Shown here: positions 46,829 to 58,474 of the stretch, in pieces
How positions within the stretch are numbered: the stretch's first letter is position 1
Layout of the letters: each line of letters begins with the position of its first letter
Origin: Panax quinquefolius
Lineage: Eukaryota; Streptophyta; Magnoliopsida; Apiales; Araliaceae
Reading direction: 5' to 3'
Assembly (NCBI GenBank): GCA_020205615.1
Contig: CM035156.1
Span: forward strand, 18,255,128-18,319,127
Length of the DNA: 64,000 nucleotides
Notes under the pieces: model-generated
The model's input: only the letters and a program-made list of their open reading frames with translations
Told to the model about the DNA's origin: nothing
The model's database searches: none
Translations under genes and position numbers: made by a program

Positions 46829-49452
46829 TGGCCCCCAAAATAGGTATACATCACCCATTACGAGTTGTCAATACGTAGTATGTAAACAACTACAACTTTA
46901 TTATTACAACGATAAAAGCGTGAGTTTGAATACAAATATTATCTTCTAGACAATATCTATACTCAAATAAATCCTCATCACATTTATTGATACATTATTT
47001 TACAAAAATGGTGAGGACTACTAAACAACTCTCTCTAGAACCTTCATTCCATTACCCAGGCTACGTTACTTTCGCTTATATTCTCGTATCACGAGAAGAA
47101 AAATGGAACAAAAAAGGAAAAGGGTGAGCTCAACTAGCCCGGTAAAGAATATTATGACTAAGATAATATACAACAAATTATCGTTAGTCTTGACAGGAAA
47201 AAATCTAATAGAATACTGATAGACAACAAGTTTAAATCAATATTAGCATAATGAAATAATAATTCATTAGAAGAGTTAAGTAGAGAATGCAAACTACTAT
47301 CTTACATGTATGAATTTAAAAGTTCATAAATCTATCTTTTATCCCCATAACATCAATCAATATATATACGGAATCAAATATTCATCTTTGCTGACTCTGG
47401 CCAAAGATATTCATCGATTGGTCGTGTTCATCTAAACACACTGTTCATCTTTGCACTACGGGCCAAAGATATTCATCAAAAATCATTCTTCTTTGCACTA
47501 CTGGCCAAAGATATTCAATAATATCATCATTTAAAGGCGAGGATGATGAAAAATATTTTAAAAAAGCGAATCCAATGAAACAAAATGAAATGATTAAGGA
47601 TTAAGGATTAAGGATTAGTGCTTTTTGTTTTATCCATGTCCAACAATACCTCAAAAATAATCATAATGGTGTAAAATTCAAGAATGATCAAAACATGGAT
47701 ACAATCAAAGATAGTATCCGAGAATAGATATTTTAGACGAAAAGGAAAATTTTCATTTTTTCGATGAATAGTCTGAAGATGATCGTGAATAATCAGAGTA
47801 TCGTGGATAGTCTTAGTATAGGTGAATGAAAGTAACCATTAACACTAAAAATTCTAAATTTGATTAAAAGTTTCAGATCAATACTTGGCATAATGATATT
47901 AGAATAAATAATATCATTAAAAAATAATATCCCTTACCTCGAAAGATCGTCTTACTTAGTTGAAACACAGGATATAAGCTATGACTTGAACTTGAACTTG
48001 TAGTATAGCAATACTCAAAATACTCACAAGAATACGCTCGATAATATAGAGAGAAAACTTGGTTTACGGTATAATTTTCAATTCTAACCTAAGCACCTAT
48101 TTATAGGAAAATCTTTTTAGAACAAAGCGAGAAAATTTAATATAATATTAATATATAAATTAAATTTTCCTCGCCTAACCTTCCAAGAACTGAATTCAGC
48201 TCATTCAACACACACACATGTAACACACCATAAAAAAAAAACGTTTTGTTATTTAAAATATTTTAAACTTCCAAAATCAATTATTTTAGAGCTTGAACTT
48301 GATAATTCACAATAAATAGCCCTTTTTGTCGGAAAATTGAAACTCGCGTATTTTTATAGGAAATTCAATTCTCTACAACTTTACGGAAGAAAGTTTTTCC
48401 AAATTCCAAACATAAATTGACCAAGAAATCCACAAAGCAGGCGATTTTCTGTTTATAATCAAATTTCGATCGAGAAATGGGGTCCATGCAAACACATAAA
48501 ACATGCTTTAAATATTTTTGGTAACAAAAATACTCCTCCTTCATATATACTCATATATCCTACATTCATCGTAGTAAAAAAATATCAACATTATTATATT
48601 ATTAAAATATAATAATATATTTAAATAATTATTTTATCAAAAAGATAAAATTTCAATTTTTAACAATTGTCACATTAAAATTTTCTCCATCTATATCCAT
48701 ATAAAATCAATATTTTCCTCATCATATGAATCAATAATTAATTATTCACAAATAATATTACTGAGAATCATGATATTGACAATGGGACGAGTTAAAGGAA
48801 GAGGGCTTTCCGATAAAATTTTTCCTTCTTGGCTACAAGCCTTGATTAGGTGACTAAACCTCTCCTTGAGAGGCAGAACTTTCTAGACATTGCCAATAAT
48901 GTTATCTAATAATATTATTAGGATAATATGAATTATTGCTTCGATAATGAAAAATCTTGTGTAATGACAATTATTGAAACAACAACAATATAAAATATCA
49001 ACGCAGTGATTATTAAATCGATTAAAAATCTTGAGCGATAATTCTTTGTAACCATTATTGAGTAGCGCGCTTCTTACGTAAGAATCAATAATTGGTGCAA
49101 TACTGGTGTCTTCTTGTGTTTTAATCGCCGAGTATTTTTAATAAAGATTAGCTGTGAATAACTACGTAGTTATTTTTAAACAACTTATATTTGTCGTTTT
49201 TCTTCATCCAATCGCTTTCAGTTATGGGGCCCATAAAAGATTGCTTGCTGGTAAATGCGAATATTCCCGACAACAAGAATATTCCACGACCAAACGAATA
49301 TTCGACAACAATGAATATTTTATAACCCTTTGCTTATTTTAAAATATTTGCGTATTTTACCCATAACTATCCACATTAATCAAATCAACCCTTACTATTT
49401 CAAAATAATAAATAGAGAAAATTAAATTTCATTAATAATAAGTTGGGGTCTT
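46829..49452 (-). mobile_element. Outer Ty3 element, 5' LTR
   Basis: On the minus strand runs from AAGACCCCAAC at 49452 (the first bases TGT are lost or altered) to GGGGGCCACG at 46829. It pairs with 30370-32973 by shared private variants. It keeps the TATA-type leader, the CCCTTACCTCG donor-like word in reverse near 47931-47941, the hairpin repeats near 47380-47520 and the AATAAA tail. Confidence 0.85.
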
Positions 49453-49970
49453 TATTCTGATAAAAGTGTTGTGAATTTAACAATTCTCTTACTTAATTTA
49501 TATTGTTGAAACTTGTGACTCATAACATAGAAGCTATTAAAAAAGGTTAGTGTGGAATGAGGGGTCAAAAGGTTGCGAGGGTGCGAGGCGGAGCTCTCAT
49601 AATCTGCATAAAGTTTACGCAAGTATGGCGCGGGGTCTTATTTGGTGCAAAATTAGGGAATGGGCGCGGAGTGCGCGGGATCGATCAAGTGACTCACTTA
49701 CATGCATGCCACAATGCGCCAAAGGATGACTTGGGAGGCCAGCAAGTCGTGCCAATCAGCGGATTGAAGTTTAATTATTTGTTTTTTGGAAGGACATTAT
49801 AGGTATTTGAGTCGTAATATGAAGTAGGGTTAGAATAAGAATAGTGGTTATAAATAGTGAATCATCAATAAAACAACAAGTCGCCTGTGGAATACTCAAA
49901 TTGAATCTCTGTGTGTTAATTCTCTATTTTCGTGTGCATGTGTGTTATTCTAATTCTAACCCATATACTT
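49453..49970 (+). mobile_element. Possible LTR remnant of another retroelement
   Basis: A moderately GC-rich block is followed by GGTTATAAATAGTGAATCAT (near 49848) and a leader ending 'gtgtgttattctaattctaa'. TATA, a short T-rich leader and a TTCTA-type end resemble a plant copia U3-R-U5. No internal region or second LTR is seen. The 81-residue open frame inside has no recognisable motif. Confidence 0.3.
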
Positions 49971-52100
49971 TAATATTATTACTAATTATAAAAATTTATT
50001 ATTTTCAAAAATTAAATAAATTATATAAAATTTTTAAACATTAATTTAAAAATATCTTAAATCAATTTTAAGATGAATCTAGTTGGTAACATTAGCAAAA
50101 TGGAGATTCGATTCTCGCCCTATTTTCTGATATACAGGTCTTGATAGTAATATAAAAAAAATTAACTTATACTAGTATATATTTTTAAATGGAAGGAGTA
50201 TTCATTTTGAAGATTTGTCATGCATTGTGCATGGAAAGTAAGTTTAACAGGTTTTTAGGACAAGCGTGCGCAAAGCTAAAATGGCAGCCTAATGATGGCT
50301 GTGGCATTATTATTATTATTATTAGTAGATTTAGTAGATATCCTCCATGCGTAAGATAAGAAGGGTAGTGATGGAAAAGAATATTGATTAGGATAGAGTA
50401 AAGAGGTTAGATGTCCCGATCATGAGCCGGCAAGGCCGCTTTCTTGTCCCCCCATTACCCTGTTTTCCTCTGTCCCCCCTCATTTTAATCCTTCACCCTT
50501 TCATTAATGCCCCTTACGTGACTTACACCCACCCTATGTTTTCCCCTTTCTACCCTTGCTCTTTCTCATTTATTCTCATCATCTAGCTTGGTGATGAAGT
50601 TGGAGGGAGGGGGATGTACGTGTAAATCAAGTTGGGAACATGATTCTTGTGAGTAATATAATAATAATAATGCGTGGGGAGTTGTTGAATTCGATATCTT
50701 TGGCTGGATCCGGTTGACATGAAGTTATTTTTTTAATAAGTTGGTCGATTAATGGAAAAAAATCTTGTGTACATCTGATTTTCTGATATCAATATTTTAT
50801 TAATTAATTGACTAATTTATTTCAAAATAAATTTCATACTAACCACTTCTTCTCTGGCTAAATTAAACGATAGTAGTAGTAAGTAGTGTCATTTTCTGCA
50901 AATACAGGATATCACACATTGGCCCCACTCCTACCCCTCTGAGCCCCCTCCCTCCCTCCCTCTCTCCCTCTCCTTTTTTTTGTCTTCCACTTCCATTATC
51001 AGCCAGCCAGCCGGCCAGCCATATGGTAAATCCAAAAAGAAATAGATATATAAAATAATATGGTTATTTATCGTTTATTATCATTAAATACATCCATATA
51101 TAATAAATTATTTTATCACAATAGTAATACTTTATTAAATGAATTTCACAATTATATTGAGAGACATGTGAAAATAAATATTTATACGTCTGCATAAAAC
51201 TAGTCGTTTTAAAAAAAAAAGAAAAAAAAAGAAGCAATTAATAGTACCTCAAAATGTAAAGACTGGATATAGACAAATTAATATTTTTGCAATTACTCTA
51301 AACATTTTTAGAAATAGCGTCTCATAATAAACAATTGAGTAAATGTTACGGTGAAAAGTGATGATTATAAAAATAAATATTAAATAATATATCAAATTTT
51401 AATTAATTGATATTTCACTATATATTTATGAATTAGTCTAATGATTATATTCAATTAACATCATTCAAATAATTTTATATATACTCTCTCCGTTTTAAAA
51501 TTAAAAATATATTTTAATTTTTTTAGTCAATTTGTAAAATTCTAAAGCTTAAAATAATACAATTTCATTCAAGTTTTGAAAACAACAAATATGATAATTA
51601 ATAATATTTTATAGTTAATTTATAATTAATAATTTAATATCAATTTTGAATTTTAAAATTTTACAAATTAATTTCAAAAAATCTTAATATATCTCTAAAT
51701 TTTTAAATAAAATAATATTATAATTTTGTATCCAATTTTTATCACCAAAATATTATTATAAATAATCTCACATTCGTGATAATAATTTTCTTATAAGGAG
51801 GAAAGCAAATAGAATGACAGCTTTGACAATTAATTGTTTTGAAAAGTAAGGATATTCCCGTCATTTGAACCCAAGAAATATACTTAGAGCATTTAGCTAA
51901 AACTAGAAAGCAAGAACCAGAAACTAACTTTACGAAACCTTTTCCATTGGGAAAATAAATGGAAAAAATAAAAACAAACACCCCATACCAGGATACCACC
52001 TGCAACGACGACAGATATTTAATTCTTTCTTTCCTGATCAACGGTCCAAATTCTCCTTAGCCAATTAATCTTAACCTTCTATCACACTCCTTCCCCAATT
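49971..52100. other. Upstream intergenic region of the Aux/IAA gene
   Basis: AT-rich, with a (TTA)n run near 50308-50325, C-rich stretches near 50441-50480 and CCT-rich repeats near 50940-50975, and AGCCAGCCAGCC near 51000. CTCTCTCCGTTTT near 51484 looks like one end of a Stowaway-type MITE without a clear partner. A single GAGACA (reverse of the auxin-response core TGTCTC) is at 51171-51176. One six-base match is weak evidence. Confidence 0.45.
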
Positions 52101-52108
52101 TTGGGCAG

Positions 52109-52115
52109 TATAAAT
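52109..52115 (+). promoter_or_regulatory. TATA box of the Aux/IAA gene
   Basis: TATAAAT lies about 340 bases before the leader intron donor and 3.55 kb before the start codon. It puts the transcription start near 52140, ahead of a C/T-rich leader. The placement is inferred from sequence only. Confidence 0.55.
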
Positions 52116-52178
52116 CACATCAGTCCGAATTTCAGACTTTTATTTTTACACAAACTTTATCTCTAAATTTCGTTTTTG

Positions 52179-52206
52179 CCCCCCCCCCCTCCCCCCTCCC
52201 CCCTCC
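52179..52206 (+). other. C-rich tract in the 5' leader
   Basis: Runs of 6-11 Cs separated by single Ts. The complementary strand has G-quadruplex potential. Pyrimidine-rich leaders are common in plant genes. The homopolymers are also places where base calls may be wrong. Confidence 0.6.
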
Positions 52207-52310
52207 ATTTCCCCTCTTCGTTGTTTTTTTCTTCTCATTTTACTCTCTCATAATCTTCTCATTTCTCGGCATACACAAATTGAAGCTTTTGTTTGCTTTC
52301 TTTCTGCTTG

Positions 52311-52325
52311 ATGGAGGGACCTTAA
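52311..52325 (+). CDS. Short upstream open reading frame (four codons) in the Aux/IAA leader
   Basis: ATG GAG GGA CCT TAA encodes MEGP and stops, in the predicted first leader exon upstream of the intron. If the TATA-based transcription start is right, scanning ribosomes would meet this ATG first. Whether it reduces translation of the main frame is unknown. There is no sign that the peptide itself is conserved, so it could be a chance ATG. Confidence 0.4.
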   Translation: MEGP

Positions 52326-53439
52326 ACTCACTCACTCACTCTTTCCTTCTTCTGCTTTCGTGTTTTCTAAGTTCTGCCTTCAAACCATCGACTGATCTTT
52401 TGTCTGCGATTTTCTGTTTAAAAAAAATAAAGCAACGACTTTTTCAGGTATGAGCTTTGCATATATTTAATAACGTGATATTTAATGTCTTTTTTTTACA
52501 GTTATTGTCTATGATTGGGGTTATTTAAGCTGTATCTGATTTTTGTGAGCTGAGATCTTTCTGTTGCCTGAATTTAGGTGGTTAATCAGGGCATTCTGAT
52601 TACTGTTGTTGAAGTTATTTCCCTGAAATGAAATGTTCTCTCTTAACCGAGTTTTTTTTCTAGCTTTCTGAACAATGTGCTGAAAATAGATTTTATTTGT
52701 GAGATTACAAGGAGGAATTTTTGGTGATTCTAGATCTATTTTCAAAACAGATTTTATAACACCTACCATCTTTTATTTACATTTCCTTCTATTTTTTCTT
52801 TCTTTTTTACCTTTCTAGTCTAGTAGTATATAATTACAAAGGTGAAAACGGAGAATTACTCGAAAAAAACATATGCATGCTTTTTTGCTCTTTATTTTTT
52901 TTTTCTTCTGAATTTTCTGATTTACATTCTGTAGGTACAAAACGTTTATTTATTATATTGCTACTAATTTTCACTCCCTCACTTTCTCATCATCAAAACA
53001 AGACTAGGAAAAAGTTTTTAATAGATTCTTTTATGTTTAGAATTTTCCTTGTATATGTGAGAGACGAACATAAATTTTTCCTTCCTATTTTTTGTGGATG
53101 GATCATTGTTTTAGTTGGCTCTGCTTTGCTATTTTGATGTTACTCTATTGTCAATACTCTACATAGCATTGTTCTTTAGTGCAAGTAAGTTTAATGATGC
53201 TGTACTACAGAATACTTTTAGGGCCTGTTCGGTAATGACTTATTTTAAATGACTTATAAGTTAAAATATAAGTTAACTTATAAGTTAGGACTTATAAGTA
53301 AAAGCATTCGGCTACAAGTCAAAAATTAAGTTAAAACAAGTTAATGCAGGTGTTAGATTACTAAAAGGGCATTATAAAAGATATATTGATTAAATATCAT
53401 ATCGAAAGTTATTATTGGTAAACAACTTATTATGTAAAC

Positions 53440-53930
53440 ATCTTTTATTGGTAAACAGACAGCTTATTATTGATAATGAACTTATTATTTAAATAACTTA
53501 TTAGTTAAGTTGGTAATCATCTTATTGGTAACCAATTTATTATTGGTAAACAACTTATTATTGATAAATAACTTATTATTTAAACAGTTTATTAGTAAAC
53601 AACTTATTATTGATAAACAACTTATTGATAAACAATTTATTATTTAAAGAACTTATTAGTAAATATCTTTTTATTTAAACAACTTATTGGTAAACAACTT
53701 ATTATTGATAAACAGTTTATTAGTAAACAACTTATTGATGAAAAACAATTTATTATCTAGACAGCTTATTGATAAACAATTTATTATTGGTAAATAACTT
53801 ATTATTTAAACAGCTTATTGGTAAACAACTTATTGATAAAAACAATTTATTATCTAGACAGCTTATTGGCAAACAACGTATTATTGATAAACAACTTATT
53901 ATTTTAACAGTTTATTGGTACAACTATATT
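53440..53930 (+). repeat. AAACAACTTATTATTGAT tandem array
   Basis: About fifteen degenerate units of roughly 20-35 bases built from TTATTATTGATAAACAACTT. A run of chance open frame (53769-53969) reflects the repeat, not a protein. Confidence 0.8.
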
Positions 53931-54178
53931 CAATACTTGAGAATAAAACAATCCCAATTTTATACTTAACAATTGAAAGCCCATATTATATTAAGAACTA
54001 CATATTATGGTGGTAAAAAAATAACCCAATATTATTTAAGCAAAACATTAAAATTATTATTTTACTTTTAATGTTAATAATTAAAATTAAAAAATATAAA
54101 GTATAAACTACTAAAATTTTGTGAAGTCTCCTACCCAAACTCCCAAACTCGTCTCCTACCCAAACTCATAAAATACTA

Positions 54179-54459
54179 CTCTCTCCGTTCCTTAATATAA
54201 GTCGTTTTAGAGAAATATTTTTGTTCCTTAATATAAGTCGTTTGAGAATTTAAAGTAAGTATTAATTGTTTAGTTTTCAATATTAACCCAAGTATTAAAT
54301 GTGACTTTGATTCTCTCATTATTTTATGTCCAATAAATAACAATATCTTATTCCAATACAAGGACAATATAGACAATTGATATTATAGTTAATGCTATGC
54401 ATTCATTAACTTAATACTTGTGCACAACCCTAAAACGACCTATATTAAGAAACGGAGGG
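54179..54459. mobile_element. Stowaway-type MITE (281 bp) nested in the hAT-like element
   Basis: The ends are CTCTCTCCGTTCCTTAATAT on the left and, read in reverse, CTCCCTCCGTTTCTTAATAT on the right, near-perfect inverted repeats of about 32 bases with the Stowaway CTCCCTCCGTT signature. TA flanks both ends (54177-54178 and 54460-54461). GTCTCCTACCCAAACTC occurs upstream (54122-54140 region and near 54151) and again downstream near 54490. Confidence 0.9.
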
Positions 54460-55661
54460 AGTAAGTCCAAAGATCCTAAATATGAAGTCGTCTCCTACCC
54501 AAACTCCAAAATACGAAAAAGTACAGAAAATTTTAGTCACTGGCCGCCTCCCTGCCCTCAATTGGAATTTGGAATGCTTTACAGTCAACTGTGTAGGATT
54601 TTTCACAGTCCAAAGATCTGCTACTTCTCCCTTCCTCTTTCTCTCTACAGATTCTCTCACTAGAAACCCAGGTAATTCTTTATGTGGATTTTTTCGTTGT
54701 ATTCAGTTTACATTTATGAGCTATGTTTTGCAGCATTTCTCTGTGCAATTTGATACCATTCATTTGGAATATTACCATCAATTTGGAATGTTTACATTAG
54801 AAGAGAAGAGAAAGAGATCAGGGGTTTGGGGTTATAAGGGGTATAGATGTAATTTTTTCATATAATAGAAGGGCAAAAGAGACTTTACATTTGGTTAAAA
54901 TAGCTTATTAAGAATGACTTATAAGTTATTTTTTAAGTTACAAATTGTTACTTATTATTTTTGACTTGCAAGTCAAAATATAAGTCATAAAATAAGTCAT
55001 TCCCGAACACTCAAACAGAAACCAACTTATAAGGAGCTCCCGAATAGGCTCGTAATATGTTTGATATTTGTCAATTTTCAATTTGATTATTAGGATGTAT
55101 TTGAATCATTCTTGGTTGGAGTCTACGAGGTCGGTCTACCAGGTTGGCAAAAAGGATTTGTCTTAACTGCTTGCGGGGGTCGGCCAAAAGGACTGCTTGC
55201 ATAAATTTCTTCTAAACTTTCTTTTTCAATAATCAGTTAAAACAAACTTGGTATAAGAATTAATTTATTCTGACAATTTAGACCCATCTGTATACTACAA
55301 AACCGACTGATGATTAATTTTTCACCAACTTATCTACCTGCCTCCCATGGATGGTCTTTTGTTTTGAAATGTTTTTCCATGGTTGACTGAGTTGTCTCTA
55401 TACTTTCCTTTTAATTATAATGTAAAAATACTTTCACATCTCTCTGTGTTACTTCTACTTTAATATGCTTTGGAGCTGCTCATTTTCAGTAGAATTAGGG
55501 TCAAAATCCTTTCTTTTTCATGGCATACAGAATCTTCAGTTATTGCATTCACTAATGGACTTTCATTTGTATTTAGTTTTTGACAGCGTTGTTCAGCCTT
55601 GGTTATTAATATGTCATTACTTCTGCAGGTTTTGAGCCAATTCTAGAATTTTTGGTGTCTG

Positions 55662-58474
55662 ATGTCTCCGCCTTTGTTGGGTGTTGAGGGGGTAGGTCAG
55701 GGCAATGCGTCTTTAGTGGCTTCTCAAGTCTCCATGGACTCTGTTTCTCCTACTGGCTTGGGATTGAAAGAACGAAATTACCTTGGATTGTCAGATTGTT
55801 CCTCAGTAGACAGCTCTCCGGCGTTGAGCATATCTGATGAGAGTAAGAGTAATCTAAATCTCAAGGCTACAGAACTGAGGCTTGGTCTTCCTGGATCTCA
55901 GTCCCCAGAACGAGATCCAGAATTTAATCTGCTGGTCTTGGGAAAACTTGATGAGAAACCCTTGTTTCCTTTGATTCCTTCTAAGGATGGTATCTGCTGC
56001 TTATCGCAGAAGACTGTTGTTTCGGGTAACAAAAGGGGGTTCTCTGACACTATGGACGGCTTCTCAGAAATAAAAGGTCCGTCATTTACTGAAGGTAATT
56101 GGATGTTTAATATGCCCAGATCTGATTCTGAAACTCCAAAACCTGTTGAACATGGGAAGTTTTTGGGCAATGCTAGTATTAATGTAATGCTATCGTCTGG
56201 GTCAGCTGTGACCCATTCTGCTGGAATGAAAGAGGTTCCTCTAAAAGCATCCCAAGGGGGGCATCATTTGAAAACTGGAACTAATAACAAAATGAATGGT
56301 TCTAACAACAATAGTAGTGCACCTGCTGCCAAGTAAGAGCAAATTATTTACTTCTAGGGGTTTTGACCCATATAAACATGGGAAAAGAGGAATAAACTGT
56401 GTTGATACAGTGTAGCACTCCGGAGCACTTTGCTTACTAATCTTATTTTCTCCATAGGGCACAGGTAGTTGGATGGCCTCCTATAAGATCGTTTAGGAAG
56501 AATACACTGGCTACCAGTTCAAAGAACAATGAAGAAGTTGATGGAAAACCAGGGCCTGGTGCCCTATTTGTTAAGGTCAGCATGGATGGCGCTCCTTATC
56601 TGAGGAAGGTAGATCTGAGAATATTTTCTACATATCAAGAACTTTCATCTGCTCTTGAGAAAATGTTCAGCTGTTTTACTATTGGTGAGCTATATTTGAT
56701 ACAGTTTTAGTGGTATTTTGGTTAAATATTGGTTTCAGTTCTGTATGAAGTTTAGCTAATATCAAAATTACTACCCGTTTACCATGGATTAGAATTAACG
56801 GTTTTACAACAATTCCAGGTCAATGCGGATCTCAGAGTACTTCTGGCAGAGAAATGTTGAGTGAGAGCAAGTTGAGAGATCTTTTGCATGGGTCAGAATA
56901 TGTGCTCACGTACGAGGATAAGGATGGTGACTGGATGCTTGTGGGAGATGTTCCATGGGAGTAAGATCACATCCATTTCACTTGTTTAGTTTGGTTCTTG
57001 ATTCTCTCTCTTTCCTACAATAGTAAATAATTGTGATACAGAAATGTTCTATTATCTGTTGTCTTGCATAAAGTGAAGGAGTAGAGATTTGATTAAACTC
57101 TAGCAGTTCTCATTGATAGGGATATGAGTTTATTAAGTTGTCATCTTTTTGCACTAAATGTTGTGCCATATAAAGCCATTGTTTAAGCTGTGCAAAGTGA
57201 ATCTATACACCTGTCCAGTGATCATTGATGTTAGTCTTGATTTTCTGGGCATGCACATGCACAAATTATGTGGAGAACTCGCAGTACACATGCTTTCTGT
57301 TTCTTCGTCATTTGGCTAAAGTTTGGTTTATCATGTAAGATTTCACGCTAAACAGCATTTGAAATGAGAAGTTTGAAACTTAATTAAGCTCTCACGTTAA
57401 TAAGATGGTTTCATTTCAAAACTTGCATGTTATATCAATCTTTTCTTTTTTTGAAATAAGCTTGTTAAGTGTAAGAAGGAATATCATAGGTAAGTAATTG
57501 CTACAATATGCACTGAAAATAAAGCAGCGTGTTTGTAAATTTCACACTGATGAACTTATCTTTGCACATGTAGTACAAATATTTGACCCTAAATATTGGT
57601 CAAATGTACCTTTACAGGAAATTAACCTTGATATCAAACCAGATGTCAGTAATACATGGGTTCTATTTATTATTTGCTTGTTGGTTTTACAAGTACTATG
57701 TTATGTGATCAGGTGATTAACTATGTTACCTGGAATTGACTTCCATATTTTATATGCTTTTCTCTCTAGATAGTAGCTCTTTGTAGTCTGTTCATTTCAT
57801 ATAAACCCTGGATATATTGAAGGTGTCCAACCTATCCCAACTTGATCAAAATTAATGTCAATATGAGATGCTGTGTTGAGGTTCATTAGAACTGCCTGAT
57901 GACTGTAAACTGAACTAGATGTAAGCTGTTTAGTCCTCTCTTTTCACTGTGCTAATTATCTTGCTGGTTTTCATAGGATGTTTATCGATTCTTGCAAGAG
58001 GCTGAAAATCATGAAGGGCTCTGATGCTATTGGATTAGGTGTGTACTATTTGTTAATCCATTTTTTTACCATTTATACAAAATCTCTGCATCGAGACTTG
58101 GAAAAAGGATTGCATGTGCTTGTATATATACTGTACCTGGTTGTATCATGGAGATGTCAATTGCACCATAGATGTTTAAATTGTGGTAATTGATGTAGTA
58201 ATGTGTTTTGGTCTCTACTTGCTAGAAACTAAATTTGTTGCGAGTAGTTTTGAGATTACCCTGCTTCTGAATTGTAACTTCAGTGTCTGAAAATTATCTA
58301 TATTTTGAATTTGCATTTTCTTCTGTTTCTTTTGCTAAACAAGTGAGAAAAGCTGTTGCCTCATTTTCCATCATGATGACAAGACAAAGAATTATAAACA
58401 TTTTGTTGTTGGTTTTGGTCCCACAGCTCCCAGGGCCATGGAAAAATCCAAAAACAGAAACTAGGTTTTACGAG
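55662..58474 (+). CDS. IAA9: Aux/IAA auxin-responsive repressor, IAA8/IAA9 type
   Basis: Nuclear transcriptional repressor of auxin response. Five coding exons: 55662-56332, 56458-56694 corrected by frame to 56458-56684, 56819-56960, 57977-58038 and 58437-58474. All introns are GT-AG, and the sum is 1140 bases, 379 residues plus TAG. Domain I has the EAR-type LRLGLPGS at residues 72-79, which recruits TOPLESS co-repressors. A KR pair is at 124-125. Domain II has the degron [10 protein letters not shown] at 227-236, the TIR1/AFB-auxin contact. Domains III/IV form the PB1 fold, with the basic [10 protein letters not shown] (Lys263) and acidic DKDGDW (333-338), ending in [14 protein letters not shown]. 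The N-terminal SPPLLGVE and [15 protein letters not shown] mark the IAA8/9/27 clade; IAA9 itself is my best guess. All key residues are present, so it should be functional. Expression is likely auxin-responsive, but the sequence shows only weak promoter hints. Confidence 0.95.

Larger units (their letters stand above)
53221..55051. mobile_element. hAT-like non-autonomous element in the leader intron
   Basis: The left end reads GGGCCTGTTCGGTAATGACT. The right region, read in reverse, has GAGCCTATTCGGGAGCTCC and, slightly inside, GTGTTCGGGAATGACTTATT, so the ends are inverted copies in two tiers, with ACTTATAAGTT words near both. The interior has a TTATTATTGATAAACAAC array and a nested Stowaway MITE. 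No transposase is seen. I found no matching 8-bp flanking duplication (TACTTTTA on the left, GTAATATG on the right), so hAT assignment rests on the end sequence alone. Confidence 0.55.
52448..55628 (+). other. 5' leader intron of the Aux/IAA gene (3.2 kb)
   Basis: Donor TTTTCAG|GTATGA at 52448 and acceptor TTCTGCAG|GT at 55628. The second leader exon is only 33 bases long before the ATG at 55662. IAA8/IAA9-type genes commonly have an intron in the leader, so the position is expected. Much of its length here comes from a hAT-like element (53221-55051) carrying a Stowaway MITE. The rest of the intron is AT-rich with no genes seen. Confidence 0.7.

Noticed and set aside
49557..49802. 81-residue open frame rich in Gly and Arg
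   Set aside because: No motif, no start context or partner exons. It lies in a probable LTR remnant.
54482..54865. 127-residue plus-strand open frame in the leader intron
   Set aside because: Inside the hAT-like element, with no recognised domain. It also lies within the predicted intron.
57978..58193. Open frame of 71 residues beginning [10 protein letters not shown]
   Set aside because: Only the first 20 or so residues are real and belong to exon 4 of the Aux/IAA gene; the rest is read-through into the intron.
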